Assembly (NCBI RefSeq): GCF_014251635.1
Contig: NZ_CP059194.1
Coordinates: 124,001-188,000 of the forward strand
Reading direction: 5' to 3'
Source of the DNA: Blattabacterium cuenoti
GTDB lineage: Bacteria; Bacteroidota; Bacteroidia; Flavobacteriales; Blattabacteriaceae
DNA length: 64,000 nt
Shown here: positions 8,700-17,745 of the stretch, piece after piece
Layout: each line of letters opens with the position of its first letter
How positions within the stretch are numbered: the stretch's first letter is position 1
Translations under genes and position numbers: made by a program
Notes under the pieces: generated by a model
What the model was told of the DNA's origin: nothing
The model's database searches: none
The model's input: the letters and a program-made list of their open reading frames with translations, nothing else

Positions 8700-10067
8700 T
8701 TATTTTATTTGTATTCTATTGTAAAAATCGGAATTTAGATTATCTAAAAAATTTGTATTATAATTTCCTTTTAAAAAATCATTATTTTGCATAAGTTTTC
8801 TGTGGAAAGGAAGAGTTGTATGTATTCCTTCTATTACAAATTCATCTAAAGAACGACGCATTTTTTCAATGGTTTCTTTTCTACTTTTAGCCGTGGTAAT
8901 AATTTTAGCAATCATAGGATCATAATAATGTGGGACAAAATATCCTGCATAAATATGTGTGTCAATGCGCACACCTTTTCCTCCAGGTAAATGCATTTGA
9001 GTGATTTTTCCAGGAACAGGACGAAAATTGTAATGCGGTTCTTCTGCATTAATTCTACATTCTATTGAATACATTTTGGGATAATAATTTTTTTTTCTAG
9101 AAAGTTTTTTACCATAAGCTATGGATATTTGTTCTTGAATTAAATCTAAACCTGTTATTTCTTCGGTTATAGTATGTTCCACTTGTATTCTTGGATTCAT
9201 TTCCATAAAATAAAAATTCTTATTTTGATCTACCAAAAATTCTATAGTTCCTACTCCTTCATAATGAATAAATTCAGCTGCTTTTACGGCTTCTTCTCCC
9301 ATTTTTTTTCTAAGGGATCTAGTTAAAAATGGAGAAGGGGCTTCTTCTACCAATTTTTGATTTCTTCTTTGAATGGAACAATCTCTTTCTGATAAATGAC
9401 ATGCTTCTCCATATTTATCTCCTAGAATTTGTATTTCTATGTGTCTTGGATTTAAAATTAATTTTTCTATATACATATCTTTTTTTCCAAAACAAGACCA
9501 AGCTTCTTTTTTAGCTTCTTCCCAAGAATTTTTTAAATGATTTTTATCTAAAACAGATCGGATTCCTTTCCCTCCACCACCATAAACCGCTTTTATAATA
9601 ATCGGATATCCTATTTTATCTGCAATTTTCTCAATCTCTTTATAAGATGATTCAAAAAAACAGTCAGATCCAGGTAAACAAGAAATTCCAACTTTTTTCA
9701 TAGTTTTTTTGGCTGAAATTTTATTCCCCATTTGAATCATATGACTAGGTTTAGCCCCAATAAATTTTATATCATGTTTCTGACACATAGAAGAAAAATA
9801 TGCATTTTCAGACAAAAATCCATATCCAGGATGAATGGCATCTGCGTTCGTAATTTCTGCTGCAGAAATCAAATTTGGTATATTTAAATAAGATTGATAT
9901 GAATGAGGAGGCCCAATACATACAGCTTCATCAGCAAAATAAACATGAAGACTATGTTTATCTGCTGTAGAATAAACAGCTACAGTTTTAATTCCCATTT
10001 CTTTAGCTGTTCGTATAATTCGCAAAGCAATTTCTCCACGATTAGCTATTAATATTTTTTTAAACAT
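8700..10067 (-). CDS. accC: Acetyl-CoA carboxylase, biotin carboxylase subunit
   Basis: AccC carboxylates the biotin on AccB with bicarbonate and ATP, the first half-reaction of malonyl-CoA synthesis. The 455-aa protein shows the N-terminal MFKKILIANRGEIALRII signature, the ATP-grasp glycine-rich loop GGGGKGIR (about 163-170), the catalytic segment MEMNPRIQVEHTITEE, and the C-terminal BC domain (IDTHIYAGYFVPHYYDPMIAKII). It lies 6 bp downstream of accB on the same strand, in a rpmF-accB-accC run. The carboxyltransferase subunit accD is about 46 kb away in this window. Confidence 0.96.
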   Translation of the reverse strand: MFKKILIANRGEIALRIIRTAKEMGIKTVAVYSTADKHSLHVYFADEAVCIGPPHSYQSYLNIPNLISAAEITNADAIHPGYGFLSENAYFSSMCQKHDIKFIGAKPSHMIQMGNKISAKKTMKKVGISCLPGSDCFFESSYKEIEKIADKIGYPIIIKAVYGGGGKGIRSVLDKNHLKNSWEEAKKEAWSCFGKKDMYIEKLILNPRHIEIQILGDKYGEACHLSERDCSIQRRNQKLVEEAPSPFLTRSLRKKMGEEAVKAAEFIHYEGVGTIEFLVDQNKNFYFMEMNPRIQVEHTITEEITGLDLIQEQISIAYGKKLSRKKNYYPKMYSIECRINAEEPHYNFRPVPGKITQMHLPGGKGVRIDTHIYAGYFVPHYYDPMIAKIITTAKSRKETIEKMRRSLDEFVIEGIHTTLPFHRKLMQNNDFLKGNYNTNFLDNLNSDFYNRIQIK

Positions 10068-10073
10068 AAAAAT

Positions 10074-10553
10074 TTAACAATTCGGATCTATAAGAAATAA
10101 AGGCTGGTCATAATCAACAGGGGAAGCATCTTCCACTAAAACTTTCACCAAGTTTCCATTAACTTCAGATTCAATATCATTAAATAATTTCATAGCTTCG
10201 ATTACACAAACTTTTGTTCCTATTTTTACTTTATCTCCTATTTTGACAAAAGGCTCTTGATCAGGATGAGGTTTTCTGTAAAATGTTCCTATCATAGGAG
10301 ATTTTATGGTTAAATATTTGTTTTTATTTTCTTTTTCTATTTTATAAAATCTATCAGAAAAATCAGAAGAAATAGAAGAAGATGATGATGAAGATATTTT
10401 AGTAGGATAAGCAGGATTCCATGAACGTTTTTCTTTTTTTATTAATGTTCTATTTTTCATGTATATTTCAGTATTTCCTATTTTAATCTTTATTTCATCA
10501 ATATTTGAACCAGAAATAAATTGAATCAGGGATTTTATTTTTTTTAAATCCAT
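10074..10553 (-). CDS. accB: Biotin carboxyl carrier protein of acetyl-CoA carboxylase
   Basis: The 159-aa protein has an N-terminal region (1-45), a serine-rich linker (a run of serines at about 54-62), and a C-terminal biotinyl domain with the EAMKLFNDI motif, where K122 would be biotinylated. The thumb region before the motif (MIGTFYRKPHPDQEPFVKIGDKV) is that of genuine acetyl-CoA carboxylase BCCP. It carries the carboxyl group from AccC to AccA/AccD. It is placed between rpmF and accC with 15 and 6 bp gaps. Confidence 0.96.
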   Translation of the reverse strand: MDLKKIKSLIQFISGSNIDEIKIKIGNTEIYMKNRTLIKKEKRSWNPAYPTKISSSSSSSISSDFSDRFYKIEKENKNKYLTIKSPMIGTFYRKPHPDQEPFVKIGDKVKIGTKVCVIEAMKLFNDIESEVNGNLVKVLVEDASPVDYDQPLFLIDPNC

Positions 10554-10568
10554 AATTTTTTATTTTAT

Positions 10569-10769
10569 TTATAAGGATTCTTTTTTATTTTTTTTACTAT
10601 AGACAATTCTTCCTCTGTAATAAAGCTTGTTTTCATACCAATGTGCATGATGGTATAAATGTTTTTGATTGGTAACAACACACTTTGCTAATAAAGGTTC
10701 TTTTATTTTAAAATGACTTCTTCTTTTGTTTTTTCTAGATTTAGATTGCCTTCTTTTAGGGTGGGCCAT
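10569..10769 (-). CDS. rpmF: 50S ribosomal protein L32
   Basis: The 66-aa protein has the L32 start MAHPKRRQSKSRKNKRRSHFK and a C-terminal half (KCVVTNQKHLYHHAHWYENKLYYRGRIVY) with a single cysteine, so it lacks the four-cysteine zinc ribbon of many L32 proteins. Cysteine-poor L32 is what I would expect from Flavobacteria. In free-living relatives rpmF is usually flanked by a DUF177/YceD gene and fabH. Neither is present here: accB follows directly, and proS is divergent upstream. Confidence 0.94.
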   Translation of the reverse strand: MAHPKRRQSKSRKNKRRSHFKIKEPLLAKCVVTNQKHLYHHAHWYENKLYYRGRIVYSKKNKKESL

Positions 10770-10858
10770 ATAATTATTTATTTAATAAATTACTAATTTA
10801 GAAATAAAATTAAATGTGTTAAATAATTTTTCTATCTTTCAAAATAGAATCATTTATT

Positions 10859-12328
10859 ATGAGTCAATTAAGTAAACGTAGTGAAAATTACTCAAAATGG
10901 TACAATGAAATTGTTGTTAAATCTGGTTTAGCAGAATTTTCCGGAGTACGTGGTTTTATGATTATTAAACCATATGGATACTCTTTATGGGATAGAATGA
11001 AAACAATACTAGACAAAATGTTACAATTAACTGGACATCAAAATGTTTATTTTCCTTTACTTATTCCAAAATCTGCTTTCTCAAAAGAAAAAGAGCATAC
11101 TGAAATTTTTTCTGAAGGATGTGCCGTTGTTACACATTCTAGATTAAAAAAAAATCAAGATAAAGAAGAGCTAATCGTTGATCCTGAATCTAAGTTGCAA
11201 GAAGAACTAGTAATTAGACCTACTTCAGAAAGTATTATATGGAAAACTTATAAACGTTGGATTCAATCTTATAGAGATTTACCAATTTTATTTAATCAGT
11301 GGGGAAATGCACTAAGATGGGAAATGCGAACTCGTTTATTTCTTAGAACTTCTGAATTCTTATGGCAAGAAGGGCATACGGCTCATTCTACAGAAAAAGA
11401 AGCTATAGAAGAAGCCATAAAAATATTAAATATTTATACAGATTTTTCAGAAAAATTTTTGGCTATTCCTGTATTGAAAGGAATCAAACCATATATGGAT
11501 AAATTCTATGGTTCAGAAAAAACATACTGCATCGAAGCCCTTATGCAAGATGGAAAAGCTTTACAAATTGGAACCTCACATTTTTTAGGACAAAATTTTT
11601 CTAAAGCTTTTGATGTGAAATTTACTAATTCTAACGGAAAAAAAGAATATGTATGGGGGACTTCTTGGGGCGTATCTACAAGATTAATAGGGGGATTAGT
11701 TATGTCGCATTCTGATGATCGAGGTTTAGTCTTACCTCCAAAAATAGCTCCTATACAAATTGTTATTATTCCTATATATTATAAAGAAAACAATACAATC
11801 ATTAATAAAATATCAGAAAAAATTTTAAATATTATAAAAAAAGAAAAAATAAGAGTAAAATATGATAATAGAATTACATTGACTCCTGGATGGAAATTTC
11901 ATGAATATGAAATAAAAGGAGTGCCTATACGAATTAGCATAGGAAAAAATGAAATACAAAATGAAAAAGTAGAAATATTTAGAAGAGACACATATGAAAA
12001 AACATATATACCTTGGAAAAATTTAAAAGATTCAATACTAAAATTACTAGATGAAATACAAAAAAATATTTATAAAAAAGCTTTTCACAGAACTCAAAAA
12101 TTAATTATAAAATCAGATCATTACAATGATTTTAAGAATAAAATAAATCATTCAGGAGGATTTATTTTTGCTCATTGGGATGGAACAAAAAATACAGGGA
12201 AAAAAATTCAAGAAGAAACAGAAGCAACTATACGTTGCATTCCTATGTATAATGAAAAGGAAAAAGGAAAATGCATTTTTTCTGGAAAACCTTCTATGCA
12301 AAGAGTAGTTTTTTCTAAATCTTATTGA
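10859..12328 (+). CDS. proS: Prolyl-tRNA synthetase (eukaryote/archaeon-like type)
   Basis: This class II aminoacyl-tRNA synthetase charges tRNA-Pro. The 489-aa protein lacks the INS editing domain of E. coli ProRS and instead has the C-terminal extension of the archaeal/eukaryotic type, ending in tyrosine (VVFSKSY). Class II motifs are visible: motif 1 ([19 protein letters not shown]), motif 2 ([32 protein letters not shown]) and motif 3 ([28 protein letters not shown]). It is divergent from rpmF (89 bp) and its 3' end overlaps convergent pyrD by 7 bp. Confidence 0.96.
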   Translation: MSQLSKRSENYSKWYNEIVVKSGLAEFSGVRGFMIIKPYGYSLWDRMKTILDKMLQLTGHQNVYFPLLIPKSAFSKEKEHTEIFSEGCAVVTHSRLKKNQDKEELIVDPESKLQEELVIRPTSESIIWKTYKRWIQSYRDLPILFNQWGNALRWEMRTRLFLRTSEFLWQEGHTAHSTEKEAIEEAIKILNIYTDFSEKFLAIPVLKGIKPYMDKFYGSEKTYCIEALMQDGKALQIGTSHFLGQNFSKAFDVKFTNSNGKKEYVWGTSWGVSTRLIGGLVMSHSDDRGLVLPPKIAPIQIVIIPIYYKENNTIINKISEKILNIIKKEKIRVKYDNRITLTPGWKFHEYEIKGVPIRISIGKNEIQNEKVEIFRRDTYEKTYIPWKNLKDSILKLLDEIQKNIYKKAFHRTQKLIIKSDHYNDFKNKINHSGGFIFAHWDGTKNTGKKIQEETEATIRCIPMYNEKEKGKCIFSGKPSMQRVVFSKSY

Positions 12329-13263
12329 AAATTTTTTAATCTTCCTTTAAAACTATTTATAGATGAATAATTCTTTTTTTCTAAAATAAAAGTCAACTCT
12401 TTTTTCAGTCTTTCAAATACCGAAATTCCCTCCTTCATAAATTGTGTTCCAATTTGAACAGCAGAAGCTCCACATAATATGTGTTCAAAAATATCTTCTC
12501 CAGAAGAAATCCCTCCACATCCTATTATAGAAATATCTTTTCGAAGATAAGTATAAAACTTATGAATGTTAGCTAATGCAAATGGTTTTATAATTGACCC
12601 GCCTATTCCTCCAAATCCTTTTTTAGGTCGTATTACTACTGACTCCTTATTTGTGTCAATAAAAAGACCATTAGGTAAACTATTAATACAAGTAATAAAA
12701 AAAATAGGAAACTGATTTAGAATTAAAGCTACATTTTTAATATGTGCATCTTGAAAATAAGGAGGAAGTTTAATTCCTAAAGGTTTTTTATTAAATTTAA
12801 ATATATTTTCCATAAAATTTGAAATTTTATAAAAATCATAACCTAACATATTTTCTTTTTCAAGAAGATTTGGACAAGACAAATTTAATTCTATAGCAGT
12901 GACTTTTGAAGATTGGTTTGCTTTTCGAATAAGAAAACAGTTTTCTTCTGTAGATAATCCGGATATAGAAAGAAAAATAGGTTTATTTATATTTTTATTT
13001 TCTAAAAAATTTAGATAAAAATTAATACCAAGATTAGGTAATCCCATTGAATTTATACTTCCTGTATTCCATTCAAAATATCTAGGTAAAACATTTCCTT
13101 TTCTTGGTTTATGTGTACAACTTTTTGTCACAACTCCACCAGAAGAACTATTTAATAAACTGGATAGTTCTTCATCAGTTGAACAAAGAACTCCTGATGC
13201 ATTCAGAATACATAACGGGAGTTTTATCCCGTTTATATTAGCAGAAATATCTATTTTTTTCAT
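12322..13263 (-). CDS. pyrD: Dihydroorotate dehydrogenase, class 1A type
   Basis: This enzyme oxidises dihydroorotate to orotate, step four of pyrimidine synthesis. The protein is about 313 aa from the ATG at 13263; a TTG ten codons upstream (13293) would give 323 aa, but the ATG is preferred because the fold starts directly after it. The FMN-binding segments [24 protein letters not shown] and [12 protein letters not shown] are present. The catalytic cysteine lies in [10 protein letters not shown], as in class 1A/1B enzymes (class 2 uses serine). No electron-transfer partner gene (pyrK) adjoins, so a soluble fumarate-linked class 1A enzyme is most likely. It is divergent from the pyrE-pyrF fusion. 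Confidence 0.88.
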   Translation of the reverse strand: MKKIDISANINGIKLPLCILNASGVLCSTDEELSSLLNSSSGGVVTKSCTHKPRKGNVLPRYFEWNTGSINSMGLPNLGINFYLNFLENKNINKPIFLSISGLSTEENCFLIRKANQSSKVTAIELNLSCPNLLEKENMLGYDFYKISNFMENIFKFNKKPLGIKLPPYFQDAHIKNVALILNQFPIFFITCINSLPNGLFIDTNKESVVIRPKKGFGGIGGSIIKPFALANIHKFYTYLRKDISIIGCGGISSGEDIFEHILCGASAVQIGTQFMKEGISVFERLKKELTFILEKKNYSSINSFKGRLKNFQ

Positions 13264-13331
13264 AATCACATTATTAATTATAATAGAATCCAAAGTATAA
13301 AATTTTTAACTTTACCAAAACAGTTTTTCTT

Positions 13332-14696
13332 ATGGAAGAAAAAGAACAATTTTTTTTAGAAATTTATAATTTAGGAATTATAAAATTTGGAAATTTCACA
13401 TTAAAAAGTGGAATGAATTCTTCTATATATATAGATTTTCGTCCAATAGCTTCTAGACCTGATTTATTAATAAAGTTATCGGATTTACTGATACATGAAG
13501 TGCCATCTTATGATTTCGAGTTAATTTGTGGAGTTCCATATGCGGCTTTACCGATAGCTACTGCTTTATCTTTGGTCTATAAAATTCCGCTAATTATTAA
13601 AAGAAAAGAAAATAAAGGATATGGGACTGAACGAATGATTGAAGGAATATATAAAAAAGGACAAAACTGCTTAATTATAGAAGATGTTATCACAAGCGGA
13701 GATAGTTTACTAAAAACGGTAATAGACCTTGAAAAAGAAGGATTAATAATAAAAAATATTATGTCTATTCTTGATAGAGAACAAGGAGGAATAGAAAATA
13801 TAAAAAAAAGAGGATATAATATCCGAACTTTATTTCGAATAGGAGAAGTTTTCAAAATATTAAGAAAGAAACATTTTTTAAAAAAAAAAGAAATAGACAT
13901 GATTCAATTTTTTTTTAGAAAAAAAAATATAAAAAATATTCAAAATAAACGGATATCCTATGAAGAAAAAAAAGATAAAATCTCTCATCCTATAGGAAAA
14001 AAACTTATAGATATTACATTGAAAAAAAAAACAAATTTAATAGTTTCCGCTGATTTAATATATACTAAAAATATTTTGAAATTAGTAAATTTAATTGGCG
14101 ACAGAATTTGTGGATTAAAACTACATGCAGATATTATAGATGATTTTTCATATTCATTTATAAATAATCTTAAAAACATTTCTATAGAAAAAAAATTTTT
14201 ATTATTCGAAGATAGAAAATTATGTGACGTTGGTCCTACTAATTGTCTTCAATTGCATTACGGAATACATAAAATTTCTTCTTGGGCGGACATCATTACA
14301 GCGCACGTCCTTGCTGGTAGTATGAGTATACAAAATTTGAACATACCTTCTAGTATAGGGTTGATTACAATATCTGAAATGTCCTCTTATGGAAGATTAT
14401 CTGATGATAATTATGTAAGAAAAGCGCTAAATATTTCTTTAAAAAATCCAAAAGTTATTGGAACTGTTGCACAAAGAAAAATAGATGATCGATTATTATT
14501 ATTTACACCTGGGATTCATTTTTCTATGAAAACAAATAATGTAGGAAATAATTACATTCATCCTGTTCAAGCTTTTGAAAAAAATGGAAGTGATTTTATT
14601 ATTGTGGGGAAAGCTATTTATCAATCTGTAAATCCTAAAATCACAGCAGAAGAATATAGAAATGCAGGATGGAAAGCTTATGAAAATGGACTTTAA
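13332..14696 (+). CDS. pyrEF: Fused orotate phosphoribosyltransferase / OMP decarboxylase (UMP synthase-like)
   Basis: One 454-aa frame carries both last steps of UMP synthesis. Residues 1-185 are a PyrE domain, with the PRPP-binding loop CLIIEDVITSGDS at about 113-125 and the dimer-loop lysines IIKRKENKGYGTE. Residues 215-454 are a PyrF domain with GLKLHADIIDDF (K263) and EDRKLCDVGPT, so the K-D-K-D tetrad is intact (K263, D294, K296, D299). The linker is lysine-rich. Domain order and the 'KLHAD...EDRKxxDxG' pattern match eukaryotic UMP synthase rather than the usual free-standing PyrF. It is divergent from pyrD (68 bp), placing three pyrimidine steps together. Confidence 0.93.
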   Translation: MEEKEQFFLEIYNLGIIKFGNFTLKSGMNSSIYIDFRPIASRPDLLIKLSDLLIHEVPSYDFELICGVPYAALPIATALSLVYKIPLIIKRKENKGYGTERMIEGIYKKGQNCLIIEDVITSGDSLLKTVIDLEKEGLIIKNIMSILDREQGGIENIKKRGYNIRTLFRIGEVFKILRKKHFLKKKEIDMIQFFFRKKNIKNIQNKRISYEEKKDKISHPIGKKLIDITLKKKTNLIVSADLIYTKNILKLVNLIGDRICGLKLHADIIDDFSYSFINNLKNISIEKKFLLFEDRKLCDVGPTNCLQLHYGIHKISSWADIITAHVLAGSMSIQNLNIPSSIGLITISEMSSYGRLSDDNYVRKALNISLKNPKVIGTVAQRKIDDRLLLFTPGIHFSMKTNNVGNNYIHPVQAFEKNGSDFIIVGKAIYQSVNPKITAEEYRNAGWKAYENGL

Positions 14697-14720
14697 ATAA
14701 TTCTATTCCATTTATATGAT

Positions 14721-14834
14721 ATGAGTTTTTTTTTGTTAAAATTAATGATACTGATTATAATTTTATTTAATTTGTATATACATACATATTATATTTTAAA
14801 AAATTATTTCAATCATAAAAAATTTCATGAATAA
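14721..14834 (+). CDS. Possible 37-aa single-span membrane peptide
   Basis: A short ATG-initiated ORF fits exactly between pyrEF and marC. It encodes an N-terminal hydrophobic stretch (MSFFLLKLMILIIILFNLYI), then a Tyr-rich boundary and a basic tail (HKKFHE). Its stop is 9 bp before the marC ATG. Topology resembles a small inner-membrane peptide, but AT-rich spacer can give such ORFs by chance, and I recognise no family. No ribosome-binding site is evident. Confidence 0.3.
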   Translation: MSFFLLKLMILIIILFNLYIHTYYILKNYFNHKKFHE

Positions 14835-14843
14835 ATTTTGAGT

Positions 14844-15419
14844 ATGGAATGGATAAATTCATTAATCAGTTGTTTTATGATACTTTTTAGCATTATAGAC
14901 ATATTAGGGAACGCCCCCATAATTATGGGGTTTAAATCAAAGGGGAACATTATAGACACTAAAAAAGTTATAATCACTTCTCTTGTAATATTTTTATCTT
15001 TTCTTTTTTTAGGACAACCTATGCTGAAAATTATTGGAGTTGATGTGCATTCTTTCTCTGTAGCGGGATCTGTAGTATTATTTTTAATAGGTTTAGAAAT
15101 GATATTGGGAATAGACCTTCATAAGGTTACGGAAAATGCTCAAACTTCTATTGTTCCAATAGCTTTTCCACTTATAGCTGGTCCTGGATCTTTAACTACT
15201 TTAATTTCATTAAGAGCAACTTATGACGTAAATGTTATTCTTTTATCTCTCATTTTGAATATGATAGTTGTTTATTTTGTTATAGATAGATGTGATTTTA
15301 TAGCTGAAAAAATAGGAAATAACGGATTGGATATTTTAAAGAAAATATTTGGAATTGTTTTATTAGCTTTTGCTGTGAAAATTTTTGGGGCAAATGCGGG
15401 GCAATTATTTCAGCAATAA
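14844..15419 (+). CDS. marC: MarC-family integral membrane protein
   Basis: The protein has six hydrophobic segments and the MarC-family signatures ILFSIIDILGNAPIIMGF near the start and VPIAFPLIAGPGSLTTLI in the middle. A TTG at 14838 would add two residues; the ATG at 14844 (MEWINSLISC) is preferred, giving 191 aa. The family function is unresolved (once linked to multiple antibiotic resistance, later disputed). It converges on the frameshifted rnpA with only 7 bp between stops. A perfect inverted repeat begins about 90 bp beyond its stop. Confidence 0.88.
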   Translation: MEWINSLISCFMILFSIIDILGNAPIIMGFKSKGNIIDTKKVIITSLVIFLSFLFLGQPMLKIIGVDVHSFSVAGSVVLFLIGLEMILGIDLHKVTENAQTSIVPIAFPLIAGPGSLTTLISLRATYDVNVILLSLILNMIVVYFVIDRCDFIAEKIGNNGLDILKKIFGIVLLAFAVKIFGANAGQLFQQ

Positions 15420-15426
15420 TTAATAA

Positions 15427-15784
15427 TTAATGGTTTTTTATTATTTTATTAAAAATATTTAGAACAGATTCATTAATATTTTTAAATTCAGGTAAATAGA
15501 AAGCTTTATAAATCAAAATTATGTAATAATTTTGATTTATAATTAAAATGTGTTTTTCTAAAATCGATTTATTTAAAAAAAAAGAAGCTTTTAATAAACG
15601 TTTTATTCTATTTCTGTGAACTGATTTTTTGAAATTTTTTTTTTACCAGAGTTCCAACGAGATTGATTGATGAATTTTTATCAAAACTTTTTTCTGATAA
15701 AAGAACAGACAAAATAGGATATACAAAGAAATATTTTCCATTTTTTATTACTTTTTCAAAACTTTTTTTTTCTTTAAATTGCAT
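15427..15784 (-). pseudogene. rnpA: RNase P protein component, +1 frameshift in an A10 tract
   Basis: On the complement, ATG at 15784 opens MQFKEKKSFEKVIKNGKY and reads to NLVGTLVKKKFQKISSQK before a stop. The break is an A10 run (15635-15644). Dropping one A restores ...GTLVKKNFKKSVHRNRIKRLLKASFFLNKS... to a stop at 15427-15429. The restored stretch holds the RnpA signature RNRIKR that contacts the RNA subunit. RnpA aids substrate binding by RNase P. With one A removed the protein would be 118 aa, normal for the family. Everything else is intact, so the gene is either freshly broken, rescued by slippage on the A-tract, or affected by a homopolymer sequencing error. It lies 12 bp downstream of fbp. 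Confidence 0.88.
15508..15540. repeat. Perfect 15-bp inverted repeat with 3-nt loop
   Basis: Left arm 15508-15522 (ATAAATCAAAATTAT) and right arm 15526-15540 are exact reverse complements around the loop GTA. It lies inside the 3' part of rnpA and about 90 bp beyond the marC stop on the other strand. It could act as a terminator-like hairpin for marC transcripts, although no T-tract follows directly. Confidence 0.85.
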
Positions 15785-15796
15785 TTTTTTTAAAAT

Positions 15797-16798
15797 TTAT
15801 TCACAATATCCCATAAACTCTTCTAACTTGGAAACCATCCCTGTAGGCCCACAAGCAAATGGAGTTCTTTGATGCAATTTAGTTGGTTTTATGTCTAAAA
15901 TCCGTTTTTTCCCATCAGAAGCTTTTCCTCCAGCTTGTTCTGCTAAAAAAGCGATAGGATTACATTCATAAAGTAATCTTAATTTTCCTTCTGGAGAAGA
16001 AGCTGTTTTTGGATAGATATATATTCCTCCTTGTATCATATTTCGGTGAAAATCTCCGACTAAAGATCCAATATATCTTGCTGTATAGGGACGATTATCT
16101 TTTTCTTCTTGACAATACCTGATAAATTCCCTAATTCCATTAGGGAATTTATCAGAATTACCTTCATTAATAGAATATATCTTTTCTGTTTTAGGAAAAC
16201 GAAGATTAAAATGAGATAAGTAAAATGTTCCAACTGAAGGATCTAAAGTAAATCCATGCACCCCATTTCCAGTGCTATATACCAATATAGTAGAAGATCC
16301 ATAAATAATATATCCGGCAAGAATTTGTTGATTGCCTTTTTGCAAAAAATCTTCTATTGTTAAATTCATTTGAATAGGAGATTTTCTCATATATACAGAA
16401 AATATAGTTCCAATAGATACATTCACATCGATATTAGAAGAACCATCAAGTGGATCTATTAAAACAATGTACTGATTTTTAAAATTTTTTTCTTGTTTTC
16501 CTTTTATTACTATAAAATCTTTACTTTCTTCAGAAGCAATTCCGCAAACAACATTTCGACTTTTAAAAGATTCAATGAAAGCTTTATGAGCAAAATCATC
16601 CAATTTTTGTTGATTTTCACCTTGCACATTAGTAACGCCAGAACTTCCTATGATTTTTTCTGTTAACCCTGCTTTATTAACTTCTTTATGAATAGCTTTA
16701 GAAGCTAATTTTATAGAGCTAAACAATCGTAATAATGCTTCGGTGGAATATGAAAAACGATCTCTATTTTCTATAATAAACTCTCCTAATGTATACAT
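15797..16798 (-). CDS. fbp: Fructose-1,6-bisphosphatase, class I
   Basis: This enzyme hydrolyses fructose-1,6-bisphosphate to fructose-6-phosphate, the committed gluconeogenic step. The 333-aa protein shows the metal-binding motif [20 protein letters not shown], upstream ASEES, the substrate-binding region [26 protein letters not shown], and C-terminal [20 protein letters not shown]. Length and motifs are those of class I enzymes. rnpA follows 12 bp downstream on the same strand. A perfect 17-bp inverted repeat sits inside the conserved [16 protein letters not shown] segment. Confidence 0.97.
   Translation of the reverse strand: MYTLGEFIIENRDRFSYSTEALLRLFSSIKLASKAIHKEVNKAGLTEKIIGSSGVTNVQGENQQKLDDFAHKAFIESFKSRNVVCGIASEESKDFIVIKGKQEKNFKNQYIVLIDPLDGSSNIDVNVSIGTIFSVYMRKSPIQMNLTIEDFLQKGNQQILAGYIIYGSSTILVYSTGNGVHGFTLDPSVGTFYLSHFNLRFPKTEKIYSINEGNSDKFPNGIREFIRYCQEEKDNRPYTARYIGSLVGDFHRNMIQGGIYIYPKTASSPEGKLRLLYECNPIAFLAEQAGGKASDGKKRILDIKPTKLHQRTPFACGPTGMVSKLEEFMGYCE
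16119..16155. repeat. Perfect 17-bp inverted repeat with 3-nt loop inside fbp
   Basis: Arms 16119-16135 (CTGATAAATTCCCTAAT) and 16139-16155 are exact reverse complements around the loop TCC. On the coding (minus) strand it spans the codons for the [13 protein letters not shown] segment, which is conserved in class I enzymes. It should form a strong hairpin in the fbp mRNA. Confidence 0.9.
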
Positions 16799-16963
16799 GT
16801 ATCTCTATCTAAGGAAATACTTTTTTTTACATAAAGATCAGATTTTTTTTTATATCATGCTTAACAATTGAAGTACTATTCAATAATTTTTGTTTAAAAT
16901 AAAATAAATAAACTTATAAAGTTATTACGAATTTTATATATTTCTATTAATTTTATCACTTCA

Positions 16964-17725
16964 ATGAGAATTATACAAATATCATTAATATTGTTATGGC
17001 GTACATGGTTTTTTCTTATCAATATATTTTTGATTCCCTTATGGGCAGGAGCTTCTATCCCGTTTCTTTTCAAAGAAAAACACTATCCTATTGCATATTG
17101 GTTTCATCAAATGTGGGCTAGAAGCAATCTTTTTCTTATGGGGTTTTGGTATGTGTTAGAAAAAGATAAAGAAATGTTAGATAAGAATCAACAATACGTA
17201 ATTATCAGTAATCATAGTTCTATTATGGATATTATGTTAATTTACTCTTTGATGAGAAATCATCCTTTGGTTTTTGTTGGAAAGGCAGAGTTAGCTAAGC
17301 TTCCTTTTTTTGGATTTGTTTATAAAAAGAGTAATATTCTTATTGATAGAAAAAATTTATCGAGTTGTATACATGTATTTAAAAAAATAGAAGATAAAGT
17401 AGATTCTGGAAAAAGTGTCTGTATCTTTCCAGAAGGTGGTGTCCCTAAACCTCATATTTTCTTAGATCATTTCAAGAACGGGGCTTTTTTTATCGCTATT
17501 TTAAAAAAAATTTCTATTATTCCTTTTACTATAGCTGACATAAAAACAAAATTTCCCAGTTCTTCTATTACAAAAGGAAGACCAGGAAAAATAAGAATTA
17601 AACAACATCATTCCATATCAACAAAAAATTTATCCTTAAAAGATAAGAACAATTTGAAAGAAAAATGTTTTAATTTAATAAAATATCAATTAGAAAAATT
17701 TGAACGTGAAAAAAAAAATAGTTAA
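16964..17725 (+). CDS. plsC: 1-acyl-sn-glycerol-3-phosphate acyltransferase
   Basis: This enzyme acylates lysophosphatidic acid to phosphatidic acid in membrane lipid synthesis. The 253-aa protein has an N-terminal membrane segment (about 8-35), the catalytic HX4D box (NHSSIMD, H84 and D89), the substrate motif ILIDRK and the third motif FPEGG (155-159), a small variant of the usual FPEGTR. The basic C-terminus is typical. It starts at an ATG 165 bp from the divergent fbp start and is followed by rnhA 20 bp downstream. Confidence 0.93.
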   Translation: MRIIQISLILLWRTWFFLINIFLIPLWAGASIPFLFKEKHYPIAYWFHQMWARSNLFLMGFWYVLEKDKEMLDKNQQYVIISNHSSIMDIMLIYSLMRNHPLVFVGKAELAKLPFFGFVYKKSNILIDRKNLSSCIHVFKKIEDKVDSGKSVCIFPEGGVPKPHIFLDHFKNGAFFIAILKKISIIPFTIADIKTKFPSSSITKGRPGKIRIKQHHSISTKNLSLKDKNNLKEKCFNLIKYQLEKFEREKKNS

Positions 17726-17745
17726 TTACATGAATTAAATTATTC

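Noticed and set aside
15663-15872. Plus-strand ORF over the rnpA/fbp boundary
   Set aside because: It is antisense to rnpA, whose reading frame on the other strand has clear RnpA signatures.
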